64,000 nt of DNA from DATGMS01 sp035303945. Lineage in GTDB: Bacteria; Bacteroidota; Bacteroidia; Cytophagales; Cyclobacteriaceae. Positions 14,964 to 24,603 of the stretch are shown piece after piece. A program made the position numbers and the translations under genes. Each line of letters starts with the position of its first letter. Position 1 is the stretch's first letter. The DNA is taken from positions 44,919-108,918 of the forward strand of contig DATGQZ010000023.1 of NCBI GenBank assembly GCA_035303945.1, written 5' to 3'. The notes under the pieces were generated by a model. It ran no database searches and was not told the DNA's origin. It saw nothing but the letters and a program-made list of their open reading frames with translations.

Positions 14964-17900
14964 ATGAAAAACCCATTACAATCAACATTTAAGATAGGAA
15001 AAGTTTATGCATGCGGATTTTTCCTACAGATGCTATGCATACCTATTCTGGATGCCTCCGAAGCAAACAGGGTTTCCTTTAATCATCCCTCCAGTCCTTC
15101 TATTTCATCTGTCGATAAAATGCTATTAGCAGGTGCTTTAGACTGGGAAGAGCAGGTCATATCCGGTACAGTCACGGACCAAAACGGTGAACCTCTACCC
15201 GGCGTGACCGTTTCGGTGGAAGGCACCACCATTGGAACGGCCACTGATATCGACGGCAAGTACACCTTGGAAGTTCCAGATGGGGCTACCTTGGTATTCT
15301 CCTTCATTGGCTTCCAAACACAACGTGTGGCAGCCGGTAGCAGAAGTGTAATTAATATCACCTTAGTTGAGGATATCTCCTCTTTGGAAGAGGTGGTAGT
15401 AGTTGGCTATGGTACCCAACGCAAGAGCGATCTGACAGGCTCGGTAGCGGTGGTAAACGTCAGGGAGATGCAAGCACAACCAGCTGCCAGCCCCATTGAA
15501 GGGTTGCAAGGTAAAGCTACCGGTGTTCACATCATTAACACAGGTGCCCCTGGAGCTACCCCTCAAATCAGAATCCGTGGTTTCAGTACCATTAACAACA
15601 ACAATCCACTTTACATTATTGATGGAGTTCCTTTTGAGGGAAAATTGAGCTGGTTGAACGCCAGTGATATTGAAAGCATGCAAGTGCTGAAAGATGCTTC
15701 TGCCGCCTCTATTTATGGAGCACGGGCCAACAATGGTGTGGTCATCATCACCACCAAAAGCGGTCAGCCAGGGGATCCCAAGGTCTCCTTCGACATGTAC
15801 GTGGGCACCCAAACCCCGAATCGAGAGAGATTTCCGAAGTTCTTGAATCCCCAACAGTACGCTGAATATGTATATCGGCGCTACATCAACGCGGGAAAAA
15901 CACCGGGGCTAAGTGGCACCACCGGATCCAATTATGGCTCTGATCCGACTACCCCCGTACTGCCTGACTACCTGCTAGCCGGTACAAAAACCGGGCATAC
16001 CATCACTCCGGCTGATGTGGATCCAGCTCTTTATAACTACAATCTTGAAAACCCAAGCCAGTTCTACCAAATTACACGGGCAAATAAGGAAGGAACCAAC
16101 TGGTTTGAAGAGATCACCCAAAATGCTCCCTTGCAAAATTACCAGCTGAGCATTACGGGCGGAAACGACAAGAGTTCATACGCATTGAGCGGGGGATATT
16201 TTGATCAAGTGGGAACATTCAAATACACCCATTTCAAACGATACACTTTGCGCAGCAACACCCGAACCAAGCTGCTCAATGACAAATTGACGATTGGTCA
16301 AAACCTGCAATATTCCTATACATCTGGAAACGGATTTGGCGTAAATGAGAATACCTCCGGCTCTTACCAAGGGGAAGGTTCTCCTATAGGTTGGGCTTAT
16401 AGAATTCAAACCATCGTTCCTGTATACGATATCATGGGTAATTTCGCTGGCACGAGAGGTGATAAGTTGGGCAACGCTGATAACCCGCTGTCTGTGCTGT
16501 ATAGAGGCAAGGACAACCGCAACAACAGCAGCCAATTGTTTGGTAACGCCTATGCTAACCTGGAGGTGATCAAAGGCCTAACGCTTAGAACCAATTTTGG
16601 GTTGCGGTACGAAACCTGGAACGGAAAGTCTATAGGCTATCCCAACCCAGAAAGGTCAGAAGGTAACTTCGATAACAATACCTTAAGTGAAAACCAAGGT
16701 ATCGGTACAGAATGGACATGGACCAACACTGCCAATTATACACGCAGCTTTAATGACACCCATAATCTGACCCTTTTGTTGGGAACGGAGGCGATTAAAG
16801 GTAGTTCCCACTCGTTGACTGGTAGCGGCAGGGATTTCTTTGTAACAGGGGACTTAAACTACTACTACATCAATACCGCTGCTACCAACACGGCTGGAAG
16901 TAGCGGTGGTGCCAACTCCCTTTATTCGATCTTTGGCCGCGCAGACTACTCCTACAAAGGCAAATACCTCGTCTCTGCAACGCTGCGTCGTGATGGTTCC
17001 TCCAACTTTGGTCCTGAAAACAGGTATGGGATGTTCCCTGCTGCAAGTGCAGCATGGAGAGTATCTCAAGAAGGGTTTATGGAAAGCTCTTCCTGGATAG
17101 ATGACCTCAAAATCAGGGCTGGATATGGTGTAACGGGTAATCAAAGCATTCCATCTTTTCAATATTTGAGAAGGTTTGCTTCTGGCATAAACAACTCCTT
17201 CTATCCTATTACAGGAGGTGAATTGAGAAGCGGGCTTTGGACCAGTAACTATGATAACCAGTCCATCAAATGGGAAGAGCGAAGCTCTATCAATATCGGC
17301 TTGGACTATACCTTGTTCGACTTCAAGATTGATGGTTCGATTGAATGGTTCAACACTACTACTGATGGTGTACTTTACCCGGTACCCCAGCCAAGCGCAG
17401 CTGTTGGAAGTGGTGCATCACCCTATATCAACTCCGGAAATATTAAAAACAGCGGTGTTGAATTTGCCATCAATTATCACCACAACGCCGCAGCCTTCAG
17501 CAGTAATTCTTTCCAATTTGATGTAGGTGTATCGGTGTCAAGCTATAAAAATATCTTAGAAAGTCTGGCACCCACCGTTTCAGAACAACCCTACCTTACA
17601 TTGAGAGGTGTAACCACTTCTATTATGCGGGCAGGTTCTCCTCTTGGCTCATTCTATGGTTATAAAGTCATAGGCATCAATCAAAGTGAAGAAGATATCC
17701 GAAACAATCCATCCTACAACGGAGCACGAGTCGGTGGATTTAAATATCAGGATGTATCCGGTCCGAATGGCACCCCTGACGGTATAATCGACGGCTTTGA
17801 CAGAACTGTCATCGGCAACCCACACCCAGACTTCATCTATTCCTTAAGTTTCAATGCCTCCTACAAGAATTTTGACTTGAACATGTTCTTCAATGGTTCT

Positions 17901-18326
17901 CAGGGCAACGATCTGTTTGACCTTACAAGGCAATACACAGATTTCTATGCCTTCCCCGGCGCAGTGAGTGTGCGTACTTTGGATGCATGGAGCCCAGAAA
18001 ATCCTAACAGTATGATGCCCTCTGCATATGATGAACCTCCTACCATTGAGTATCAGTCTTCAAGTTACTATGTACAGGATGGCAGCTTCTTTAGGATGAA
18101 AAACCTCCAGTTGGGCTACAATTTCCCTGTGGCCAACATGTTTGGGAAATATGTAAAAGGCTTGCGCATGTATGTAAGCGCCACTAACCTTTTCACCATC
18201 ACTTCCTATAGCGGCATGGATCCAGAGGTAAGTCAATACTCCTCCACCTTTACCGCTCCGGGCGTTGATATGGGTGTTTATCCTGTACCTCGCCAATATT
18301 TGTTCGGCGTTAATTTGACCTTATGA
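14964..18326 (+). CDS. SusC-type TonB-dependent outer-membrane transporter
   Basis: Outer-membrane importer that works with a SusD lipoprotein and is energised by TonB-ExbBD. The 1120-residue protein has an unusually long N-terminal segment (about 60 residues), then a carboxypeptidase-regulatory-like domain (SGTVTDQNGEPLPGVTV, about 67-140). A TonB-box-like EEVVVVGYGTQ follows, then the plug with RIRGFSTINNNNPLYIIDGVP and DASAASIYGARANNGVVIITTK, and the 22-strand barrel region. No STN anti-sigma signalling domain is seen. Its partner follows at once. The substrate is unknown, because no glycosidase, sulfatase or peptidase gene accompanies the pair. Confidence 0.93.
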   Translation: MKNPLQSTFKIGKVYACGFFLQMLCIPILDASEANRVSFNHPSSPSISSVDKMLLAGALDWEEQVISGTVTDQNGEPLPGVTVSVEGTTIGTATDIDGKYTLEVPDGATLVFSFIGFQTQRVAAGSRSVINITLVEDISSLEEVVVVGYGTQRKSDLTGSVAVVNVREMQAQPAASPIEGLQGKATGVHIINTGAPGATPQIRIRGFSTINNNNPLYIIDGVPFEGKLSWLNASDIESMQVLKDASAASIYGARANNGVVIITTKSGQPGDPKVSFDMYVGTQTPNRERFPKFLNPQQYAEYVYRRYINAGKTPGLSGTTGSNYGSDPTTPVLPDYLLAGTKTGHTITPADVDPALYNYNLENPSQFYQITRANKEGTNWFEEITQNAPLQNYQLSITGGNDKSSYALSGGYFDQVGTFKYTHFKRYTLRSNTRTKLLNDKLTIGQNLQYSYTSGNGFGVNENTSGSYQGEGSPIGWAYRIQTIVPVYDIMGNFAGTRGDKLGNADNPLSVLYRGKDNRNNSSQLFGNAYANLEVIKGLTLRTNFGLRYETWNGKSIGYPNPERSEGNFDNNTLSENQGIGTEWTWTNTANYTRSFNDTHNLTLLLGTEAIKGSSHSLTGSGRDFFVTGDLNYYYINTAATNTAGSSGGANSLYSIFGRADYSYKGKYLVSATLRRDGSSNFGPENRYGMFPAASAAWRVSQEGFMESSSWIDDLKIRAGYGVTGNQSIPSFQYLRRFASGINNSFYPITGGELRSGLWTSNYDNQSIKWEERSSINIGLDYTLFDFKIDGSIEWFNTTTDGVLYPVPQPSAAVGSGASPYINSGNIKNSGVEFAINYHHNAAAFSSNSFQFDVGVSVSSYKNILESLAPTVSEQPYLTLRGVTTSIMRAGSPLGSFYGYKVIGINQSEEDIRNNPSYNGARVGGFKYQDVSGPNGTPDGIIDGFDRTVIGNPHPDFIYSLSFNASYKNFDLNMFFNGSQGNDLFDLTRQYTDFYAFPGAVSVRTLDAWSPENPNSMMPSAYDEPPTIEYQSSSYYVQDGSFFRMKNLQLGYNFPVANMFGKYVKGLRMYVSATNLFTITSYSGMDPEVSQYSSTFTAPGVDMGVYPVPRQYLFGVNLTL

Positions 18327-18382
18327 TGCGAATGTGGATGAATAAAGCAGGTAAAAATCATAACCAACAAAAAACCAGAATT

Positions 18383-20104
18383 ATGCATACCATCAAAAAT
18401 ATATATTCTCTAGGTTTGGCAATGGTGCTATTGCTTACCTGGAGCTGCTCCGACAGCTTTTTGGAGCAAAGCCCTCAAGGCCAATTGGCTGACGATCAAA
18501 TCAACAACAGAAAGGGTGTTGAGTGGCTGCTGATAGGCGCTTACGGACTGATGAATGGCAATCCAAGCGGAACCTGGGGTAATTACGCCGCTGCTCCCAG
18601 CCAATGGCTATTCGGGGAAGTAGCGGGTGGCAACGCCCATAAAGGAAGTGAGCCTGGAGACCAAGCCACCATGCTGGATATTGAACGGCATAGGACCATT
18701 CCCGTAAACGAGCATTTGTCCGCTATGTGGAACAATTACTATGAGGGAATTACCCGTTGCAATACTACCTTGCGGGCCTTATACCGACTTCAGGAAACCA
18801 GTGAGGACAAATTTTCAGCAGAACGTGCCACTGAAATTGAAGCTGAAGCAAAAATGCTTAGGGGGCATTACTACTTCTTCTTGTGGAGGGTATTTAAGAA
18901 CATCCCCTATATTGATGAAACCTTATCTACCGAAGAAGCTGCAAACGTCCCCAACAATGTAGATGTTCTCCCTAAAATTGAGGCGGACTTCCGCTTTGCC
19001 GTAGACAACCTTACCCCTTCCAAACCCCTTGGCGAGGTAGGTCGCGTAGATCAGATTGCAGCAAAAGCCTATCTTGGAAAGCTATATTTGTATCAGGGGA
19101 AAAATGCCGAAGCTTTGGCCTTGTTCAAAGATGTCATCGCTTCTCGTCCGGACCTGAAAGACATACCTTTCCTCGACAATTTCGACGTCAAAAAAGAGAA
19201 TGGGCCTGAAGCCATCTTTACGGCTCAGCATGTCATCAACCCCAATGGCTCAGGCGATAACGCCAATGTAGGAGACATGTTGTCCGGCTTGTATGGAAGT
19301 GCTCCGGTAAATTGCTGTGGCTTCTTCCAACCTAGTTTCGATCTCGTGAATGCGTTCAGGGTCACATCGGACGGCCTACCTATGCTGGACAATAGCTATC
19401 GCAACAACCCCTATTTATCAGACTTTGGCTTGTCATCTGGGGCAAAAGAAAGTTACCAAGTGGACCGGAATTTGGCTGTAGACCCTCGTTTGGATTATAC
19501 CGTAGGAAGAAGAGGGGTGCCTTATCATGACTGGGGAGTGTTTCCCGGCGACCCATGGATTAGGGATGCTGCATCAGCCGGACCTTTTGTAGCCTACAAA
19601 GCCATGATTGATCAAGCTGATTTCCCTGGCAACACGGCCAATGGAGCCCCTTACATCACTGCGCTCGATGTCAATATCATACGGCTGGCAGACGTCTATC
19701 TTATGGCTGCCGAAGCGGCTTTAGACAGCGATCTCAACTATGCGCTGGACCGGGTGAATGATGTACGGATAAGGGCAAGCAAAATACCGAGAAAAGTGGT
19801 AGATGGAGCGCCTGTAGCAAACTACGATGTACAACCCTACCCTTCTTTTCCTAACAAAGAATATGCATTGAAAGCCATTCAATTTGAAAGAAGGTTGGAG
19901 CTTGCCTTGGAAGGACACCGCTTCTATGATCTGGTAAGATGGGATATCGCGAAGCCGGAATTGGAAAGTTATTCTCAATTCGAAGGCAAATATCTGGACC
20001 TCAACCAAGGTATTACCTTTGAAGAGAGAAATAAATATTTCCCCATACCTCAGGAACAAATTGATAGAAGCGGCGGCTCACTGACGCAAAATCAGGGTTA
20101 CTAA
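18383..20104 (+). CDS. SusD-type substrate-binding lipoprotein
   Basis: Surface lipoprotein that caps the SusC pore and captures substrate. With the ATG at 18383 (MHTIKNIYSLG) it has a typical lipoprotein signal ending LLTWSCSD. An ATG at 18323 overlaps the susC stop but gives an atypical polar extension of 20 residues. Typical blocks are EAKMLRGHYYFFLWRVFKNIPY, the TPR-like AKAYLGKLYLYQGKNAEAL, and the C-terminal RRLELALEGHRFYDLVRW and NKYFPIPQEQID. Ligand specificity cannot be read. A strong bidirectional terminator follows. Confidence 0.92.
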   Translation: MHTIKNIYSLGLAMVLLLTWSCSDSFLEQSPQGQLADDQINNRKGVEWLLIGAYGLMNGNPSGTWGNYAAAPSQWLFGEVAGGNAHKGSEPGDQATMLDIERHRTIPVNEHLSAMWNNYYEGITRCNTTLRALYRLQETSEDKFSAERATEIEAEAKMLRGHYYFFLWRVFKNIPYIDETLSTEEAANVPNNVDVLPKIEADFRFAVDNLTPSKPLGEVGRVDQIAAKAYLGKLYLYQGKNAEALALFKDVIASRPDLKDIPFLDNFDVKKENGPEAIFTAQHVINPNGSGDNANVGDMLSGLYGSAPVNCCGFFQPSFDLVNAFRVTSDGLPMLDNSYRNNPYLSDFGLSSGAKESYQVDRNLAVDPRLDYTVGRRGVPYHDWGVFPGDPWIRDAASAGPFVAYKAMIDQADFPGNTANGAPYITALDVNIIRLADVYLMAAEAALDSDLNYALDRVNDVRIRASKIPRKVVDGAPVANYDVQPYPSFPNKEYALKAIQFERRLELALEGHRFYDLVRWDIAKPELESYSQFEGKYLDLNQGITFEERNKYFPIPQEQIDRSGGSLTQNQGY

Positions 20105-20125
20105 AACAGCCTTGGCGAATTTAAA

Positions 20126-20165
20126 AAAACCTCTTGAGCATTAGCCTCAAGAGGTTTTCTGTTTT
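20126..20165. terminator. bidirectional terminator between susD and the M56 gene
   Basis: A 13-bp perfect stem, AAAACCTCTTGAG (20126-20138) with its complement at 20146-20158, 7-nt loop, T-rich on both outer sides. Confidence 0.85.
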
Positions 20166-20187
20166 TATACGCAACATACATGTGCCA

Positions 20188-21465
20188 CTACCTGATCAAA
20201 AACTTGAATTTAAACTTCACCACCTCACCTTTAAATTCAGAAATATTTAACTTGGGAAGCGAGTTGATCACGCGCCTTCCTTCGTCCAATAGCACATCCT
20301 TTCCGCCATAAGTTATCGGCGTTGTGTCGGTGTTTTGGTAACCAATGATGACTATTTCTTGATGTTCAACAATTTGCCCTTCCGGCTTTTTGTCCAGCAC
20401 CTCCTTTATCATTCCGGACTCAGACAGGGAAGCGTAGATGGATATTATACCTATATGACCTGCTTCCCTAGCCTCCAACGGATATTTAATGGACCTGCTG
20501 AGATATTGGTTGAGCTCTTCTACTGTGTTTAGCACATCTTGACTCGGCTCTATCGACAATTTAGCCTCAAAACCGTCCTTTTCACCGGTTTCAAAGACTT
20601 CAGTTTTCTTTTGTGCTAGAGAAAGTAGCAGCAGGCTAATCAAAGGAAGTAAGGCTAACCGCGCCAGTGTTACATATTTCGGGGACGTGTTTGATTTGAT
20701 CATGATAATACGTTGTTTAAGGTTGCTAGATGTGAGTGCTGTAAATAAAGGGTGTTTGATTCGATTGACTGCCATAGACAGCATCGTCATTAGATACTCC
20801 TGCATGTCCGCATTTCGAACTACCAGTTCATCCGCTTGGAATTCCAGGTTGTTTCTGATGGCCTGTACCTGAAGGTGCGCGAGAGGATTGAACCATTGCA
20901 ATACCAAAAGCAATTCGGCTATAAGAATGTCACAATAATGCTTTTCCCGCGCATGAACTGCTTCATGATCAAGTATCAGGTTTAATGATGGATGATCGAG
21001 AATGTTTTTACCCACAATTATCTTATCGAAAAAAGTAAAGGCGCTTATATTCGCGCTTGAAACTTCTACTTCCATCCGCCCTATCATGCTCTTCTTCGCC
21101 ATCTTTTTTAATACAGCTGCCCCATAAATGCCGTGCAGTAGCTTTACCAGAGCAATCATCACCCCTAACCAATAGATACAGAAAAGAACCGCCGGGAGAT
21201 CAATACCTGCAATAAGCCCTTGATCTTCGACCGGTAAACCTGCCCTACCAGACATAAAACCTTCTAGATAAACTTCTGCGGCATAGCTGTAAATAGGCTT
21301 TGTGATGGTCAAGAGCGGAATAAGAAAAGCCAAGCCCATAGACCCGATGAGATAGTAGCGGTTGAAGACGAAATCTTTGCTTTTTTTGAAAAAAAAGCTG
21401 TAAGTGAGGTAAAAAGCAATTATCGCAATAGACACCTTGCCAGTATAGGTCAGGTAATGCTCCAT
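20188..21465 (-). CDS. BlaR1-like M56 metallopeptidase with TonB-like C-terminal domain
   Basis: Membrane zinc peptidase of the M56 family, which in BlaR1/MecR1 senses a signal and cleaves the BlaI-type repressor. The 425-residue protein has about four hydrophobic segments in its first 290 residues. The zinc motif is HEAVH in LILDHEAVHAREKHYCD, with a distal acidic residue in NNLEFQADELVV. In place of a beta-lactam sensor domain, the C-terminus (about 320-425) looks like a TonB C-terminal fold (IKYPLEAREAGHIGIISIYASLSES). The gene lies 2 nt after blaI. The signal is unknown and beta-lactams are not implied. Confidence 0.87.
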   Translation of the reverse strand: MEHYLTYTGKVSIAIIAFYLTYSFFFKKSKDFVFNRYYLIGSMGLAFLIPLLTITKPIYSYAAEVYLEGFMSGRAGLPVEDQGLIAGIDLPAVLFCIYWLGVMIALVKLLHGIYGAAVLKKMAKKSMIGRMEVEVSSANISAFTFFDKIIVGKNILDHPSLNLILDHEAVHAREKHYCDILIAELLLVLQWFNPLAHLQVQAIRNNLEFQADELVVRNADMQEYLMTMLSMAVNRIKHPLFTALTSSNLKQRIIMIKSNTSPKYVTLARLALLPLISLLLLSLAQKKTEVFETGEKDGFEAKLSIEPSQDVLNTVEELNQYLSRSIKYPLEAREAGHIGIISIYASLSESGMIKEVLDKKPEGQIVEHQEIVIIGYQNTDTTPITYGGKDVLLDEGRRVINSLPKLNISEFKGEVVKFKFKFLIR

Positions 21466-21467
21466 GG

Positions 21468-21824
21468 CTACTTTGATTTTATGAGTTTCATTATTTCCTC
21501 TATCTCTTTCTGATCTAACGCTTCATCCTCTACAAATGAGGCTACAGCTCGGGAAAAGGAATTGTCGAAATAATCGCTGATGATTGTCTTAATGAAGGTT
21601 TTGCTATACGCTTCTTTTTTGATCAAAGGATAATACTCATAGGTATTCCCATACTGCGTAAAGGCAACAAACCCTTTGTCCTGCAAAATTCTTACAATTG
21701 AAGAAACAGTATTATTATGAGGCTTAGGGTCCGGGTACTCCGCCACAATATCTTTAACAAAAGCCTTTTCCATCTTCCAAAGTATTTTCATTACTTCCTC
21801 TTCTTTCCTTGTCAATTTGATCAT
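21468..21824 (-). CDS. BlaI/MecI-family transcriptional repressor
   Basis: Winged-helix repressor of 118 residues starting MIKLTRKEEEVMKILW. The DNA-recognition region is YPDPKPHNNTVSSIVRILQDKGFV, and a C-terminal dimerisation helix runs to the end. An in-frame upstream start would lie in the promoter, so the ATG at 21824 is used. The family is inactivated by cleavage by the partner M56 peptidase, encoded immediately downstream. A near-perfect 36-bp inverted repeat overlaps its own promoter, so autorepression is very likely. Confidence 0.9.
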   Translation of the reverse strand: MIKLTRKEEEVMKILWKMEKAFVKDIVAEYPDPKPHNNTVSSIVRILQDKGFVAFTQYGNTYEYYPLIKKEAYSKTFIKTIISDYFDNSFSRAVASFVEDEALDQKEIEEIMKLIKSK

Positions 21825-21848
21825 AATTCCTACTGCTTTAAACCTAAA

Positions 21849-21893
21849 CAAAGATATAACGGATAATTCAGTTATACAACTGATTTATCCGTT
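21849..21893 (-). promoter_or_regulatory. blaI-M56 promoter and operator
   Basis: On the minus strand a -7 box TATCTTTG (21856-21849) has TTG 20-odd nt upstream (21879-21877). The inverted repeat 21858-21893, with arms AACGGATAATTCAGTT and AACTGATTTATCCGTT, matches at 15 of 16 positions around ATAC. It spans the spacer and -33 box, where a bound repressor dimer (or pair) would block RNA polymerase. Confidence 0.8.
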
Positions 21894-21937
21894 AGAATTT
21901 AAAACCATACTTCTCAAGCTATTACTATTTTAAACCG

Positions 21938-21971
21938 CAAAAAAAAATGCCTGATACTATGTACCAGGCAT
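21938..21971 (-). terminator. terminator of the TPR-cca-unknown operon
   Basis: ATGCCTG (21947-21953) pairs with CAGGCAT (21965-21971). On the minus strand the stem is followed by nine T residues. Confidence 0.8.
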
Positions 21972-21995
21972 CGTTTATTGCTCAGCAAATTGATT

Positions 21996-22706
21996 TTACA
22001 ACCCCGCCAAATTATCCTTGGCCAGCTCAAAATCGGGACTGGCTTTTAAAGCCTCATCAAAAGCTGCCTTCGCCTCGGCTTTGTTTCCCTGCTCCCTATA
22101 AATTAAACCTTTCAGGTTCAGCGCCGCAACCTGCATGCTAACCTCCTGCGTGGTGTTGTCTTTCTTCGGAAAGGCCAACATTTCCTCTTCCGATTTCTTG
22201 TTTTTGATCAGCATGTTGACTGAGTTCAGTGCTTCGTCATACTTCTTGAGCGAATATTGAAGGTAAGACGTTTTGTAAAGGCTAAAAAGATCCCCTGACA
22301 GCAAATGCAGTGATTCAAAATGAGGTAAAGCCCTGTCCAATGCACCCAACTGCTCCAGGGAATAGGCGGCAATTTCCAAAGCATTTATATTTTTGTCATT
22401 GATCTGTAGGATATCCATAGCTACCAGTGCCGCAGAACTAAACTGCTCCATATCAAAATAGATATTAGCCAATAGCTCTCTATAGCGTAGATTCTCAGGG
22501 TTGCGTTCAATGAGGTCATATAATCTCGCCTTGGCAATTGAAGGATCGTTGTAGCGTAATGCCATTTGGTAGATCTTTTGATCCGCCTCATTTCGTTGTT
22601 TGTTGGAATCAGCAGCTGCAGGCTGACCATTTTCTGTGGCCTGAGCCCACGCTCCCACACTCATCATGCTTAGCAATAAAGCAAGAATCTGAAATTTACT
22701 CCTCAT
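21996..22706 (-). CDS. exported TPR-repeat protein
   Basis: 236 residues with a signal peptide ending at about residue 22 (MMSVGAWAQ) and then helical tetratricopeptide repeats, such as LYDLIERNPENLRYRELLANIYFDME and the final AALNLKGLIYREQGNKAEAKAAFDEALKASPDFE. It is probably a periplasmic scaffold; no enzyme domain is visible. It starts 5 nt after the cca gene on the same strand and ends at a terminator. Specific function unknown. Confidence 0.8.
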   Translation of the reverse strand: MRSKFQILALLLSMMSVGAWAQATENGQPAAADSNKQRNEADQKIYQMALRYNDPSIAKARLYDLIERNPENLRYRELLANIYFDMEQFSSAALVAMDILQINDKNINALEIAAYSLEQLGALDRALPHFESLHLLSGDLFSLYKTSYLQYSLKKYDEALNSVNMLIKNKKSEEEMLAFPKKDNTTQEVSMQVAALNLKGLIYREQGNKAEAKAAFDEALKASPDFELAKDNLAGL

Positions 22707-22711
22707 ATTTA

Positions 22712-24130
22712 TTATCTGATTTTTTTAACGCCTTTGGATTCGGCCAATTTATACATCAATTCCAAAGCATCCGCTTTGTTGTTCTGAATTTTGCCCTCCA
22801 ATATAGCTTCTTTTATTTCTTCTTTTAACTCTCCAATGATTTTTGATGGCTTTAAATCAAAAATGGCCATAATTTCCTCTCCGGATATAGGGGGCTGAAA
22901 ATTCCTGACTTGATCTTTGCTCTCTACCTCCTGCATTTTCTTTTCGACTTTATCGAAGTTGGAAAGGAAACGCTTGACTTTATTGTCATTTTTGGAGGTA
23001 ATATCTGCTCTACAAAGGGCCATCAGATCATCAATATCATCCCCCGCCTCATAAAGCAATCGCCTAATAGCTGAATCAGTCACTTTATCATTGACTAAAG
23101 CAATGGGCCTTAAATGAAGCCGAACCAGCTTCTGCACGTAACGCATCCGCTCGTCCATGGGCAGTTTTAATCGGCGAAAAATACCAGGCGTCATTCTTGC
23201 CCCTTTGTCCTCATGACCGTGGAATGTCCAACCTACCTTTTCATTATAGCGCTTAGTGGCAGGTTTGGCGATATCATGCATAATGGCTGCCCAACGTAAC
23301 CATAAATTATCTGAAACGCTGGCCACATTGTCCAGCACCTGTAGCGTGTGATAGAAATTGTCCTTATGTGACCTGTCTCCCACGGAATCTACTCCCTGCA
23401 GCTCTACCATCTCAGGAAAAAACTGGTGCAACAATTTGCTCACAAACATTAGTTTAAATCCGTAAGATGGTTGATCGGCGGCTATAATCTTGTTTACCTC
23501 GGCAATGATTCTTTCCCCGGAGATGATGTTTAATCTATCTGCATTTTGGATAATCCCCTCAAAGGTGTCCGCCTCAATATCAAACTTCAATTGAGTGGCA
23601 AAACGTACCGCCCTCAACATTCGTAGGGGGTCATCAGAAAAGGTCAAGCCTGAATCCAAAGGCGTACGGATGGTCTTCCTTTTGATATCCTTTTGACCAT
23701 CAAAAGGATCCAGCAGCTCGCCATAACTTTTCGCGTTGAGAGACACGGCCATAGCATTGATGGTAAAATCTCTGCGCTCAAGGTCCTCCTCCAACGTTCC
23801 GTCCTCCACCAAAGGCTTGCGTGAATCTTCACGATAGGATTCCTTTCTAGCCCCTACAAACTCCAGCTCCCCGTCGTCCAGTTTGATCATGGCAGTGCCG
23901 AAATTTTTGAATACTGAAAGAGGAACATGCCCTTCAAAAGTAGAAGCTACTTTTTTTGCCAGTTCTATTCCGCTGCCCACGCAGACGAAATCTAAATCTT
24001 TGCTATCTTTCTTCAGGATCAAGTCCCTTACAAACCCACCTACCACATAGGTTTCCAAACCCAATTCATCCGCACACGCTCCTACCCTTTTGAAGACTTC
24101 GTTTCCGTCTAAGCTTTCCCTTACATTCAT
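22712..24130 (-). CDS. cca: CCA-adding tRNA nucleotidyltransferase / poly(A) polymerase family with HD domain
   Basis: Adds or repairs the 3' CCA of tRNAs. The 472-residue protein has the nucleotidyltransferase motif GGFVRDLILKKDSKDLDFVCVG, an ERRDFTINAMA block, DDPLRMLRAVRFATQL, and an RNA-binding head. Its HD phosphohydrolase domain has WAAIMHDIAKPATK and HGHEDKGARM. This architecture is used both for complete CCA enzymes and for split A-adding enzymes, which motifs alone do not separate. It overlaps the upstream unknown gene by one base. Confidence 0.87.
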   Translation of the reverse strand: MNVRESLDGNEVFKRVGACADELGLETYVVGGFVRDLILKKDSKDLDFVCVGSGIELAKKVASTFEGHVPLSVFKNFGTAMIKLDDGELEFVGARKESYREDSRKPLVEDGTLEEDLERRDFTINAMAVSLNAKSYGELLDPFDGQKDIKRKTIRTPLDSGLTFSDDPLRMLRAVRFATQLKFDIEADTFEGIIQNADRLNIISGERIIAEVNKIIAADQPSYGFKLMFVSKLLHQFFPEMVELQGVDSVGDRSHKDNFYHTLQVLDNVASVSDNLWLRWAAIMHDIAKPATKRYNEKVGWTFHGHEDKGARMTPGIFRRLKLPMDERMRYVQKLVRLHLRPIALVNDKVTDSAIRRLLYEAGDDIDDLMALCRADITSKNDNKVKRFLSNFDKVEKKMQEVESKDQVRNFQPPISGEEIMAIFDLKPSKIIGELKEEIKEAILEGKIQNNKADALELMYKLAESKGVKKIR

Positions 24131-24603
24131 TAACTTAATATTTTCACTTCCCCCTCGGGACCTAAGAACATTTCCTTTACTTCCTTTCCACTCAATGGGA
24201 ATTTGTCAGGAACCTCAAAATCAACAGAGCGATCAGCGGGAAGGGCTTCATAAATTAAAAGTTTTCCATGATTGAAAAGCAATTTGTTCCAACCTCCCTC
24301 CCTGATCATAGCAAATTTTACCTGCCCATCCTGAAAGGGACCCACGACAAAGGTTTTGTTGGCCAAGGTGTGGTATATAATCGGCTTGTTGCCGAATTCT
24401 ACAACATCTAAGGATACATCCGAAAAAGGAACAGCAATGCTCCTTATCTGAAACAGATCATACAATAAAAAAATACCCGTTGCTTGGTCGTGCTGCTCAT
24501 CCCACTGTTCTGGTGTAATTAATGCAAACCTGTGCCCCCCGCCTTCCTTTAGCGAAACACGGCCTTGCTCCTTTAATACTTGATTAATGGCTTTGATATC
24601 CAT
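24130..24603 (-). CDS. conserved-looking protein of unknown function, co-transcribed with cca
   Basis: 157 residues from MDIKAINQVLKEQG; earlier in-frame starts add only six residues. It has no signal peptide or membrane segment. It appears alpha/beta, with blocks FALITPEQW, IVVGPF-like TFVVGPFQDGQ and AMIREGGWNKLLFNHGKLLIYEAL. It is the first gene of the minus-strand cca-TPR unit and shares its stop/start with cca. The position suggests a link to tRNA or translation, but no family is recognised. Confidence 0.6.
   Translation of the reverse strand: MDIKAINQVLKEQGRVSLKEGGGHRFALITPEQWDEQHDQATGIFLLYDLFQIRSIAVPFSDVSLDVVEFGNKPIIYHTLANKTFVVGPFQDGQVKFAMIREGGWNKLLFNHGKLLIYEALPADRSVDFEVPDKFPLSGKEVKEMFLGPEGEVKILS

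Noticed and set aside
15363..15854. 163-codon minus-strand open frame inside susC
   Set aside because: Antisense shadow of a strongly conserved SusC plug region; no start context or family match.
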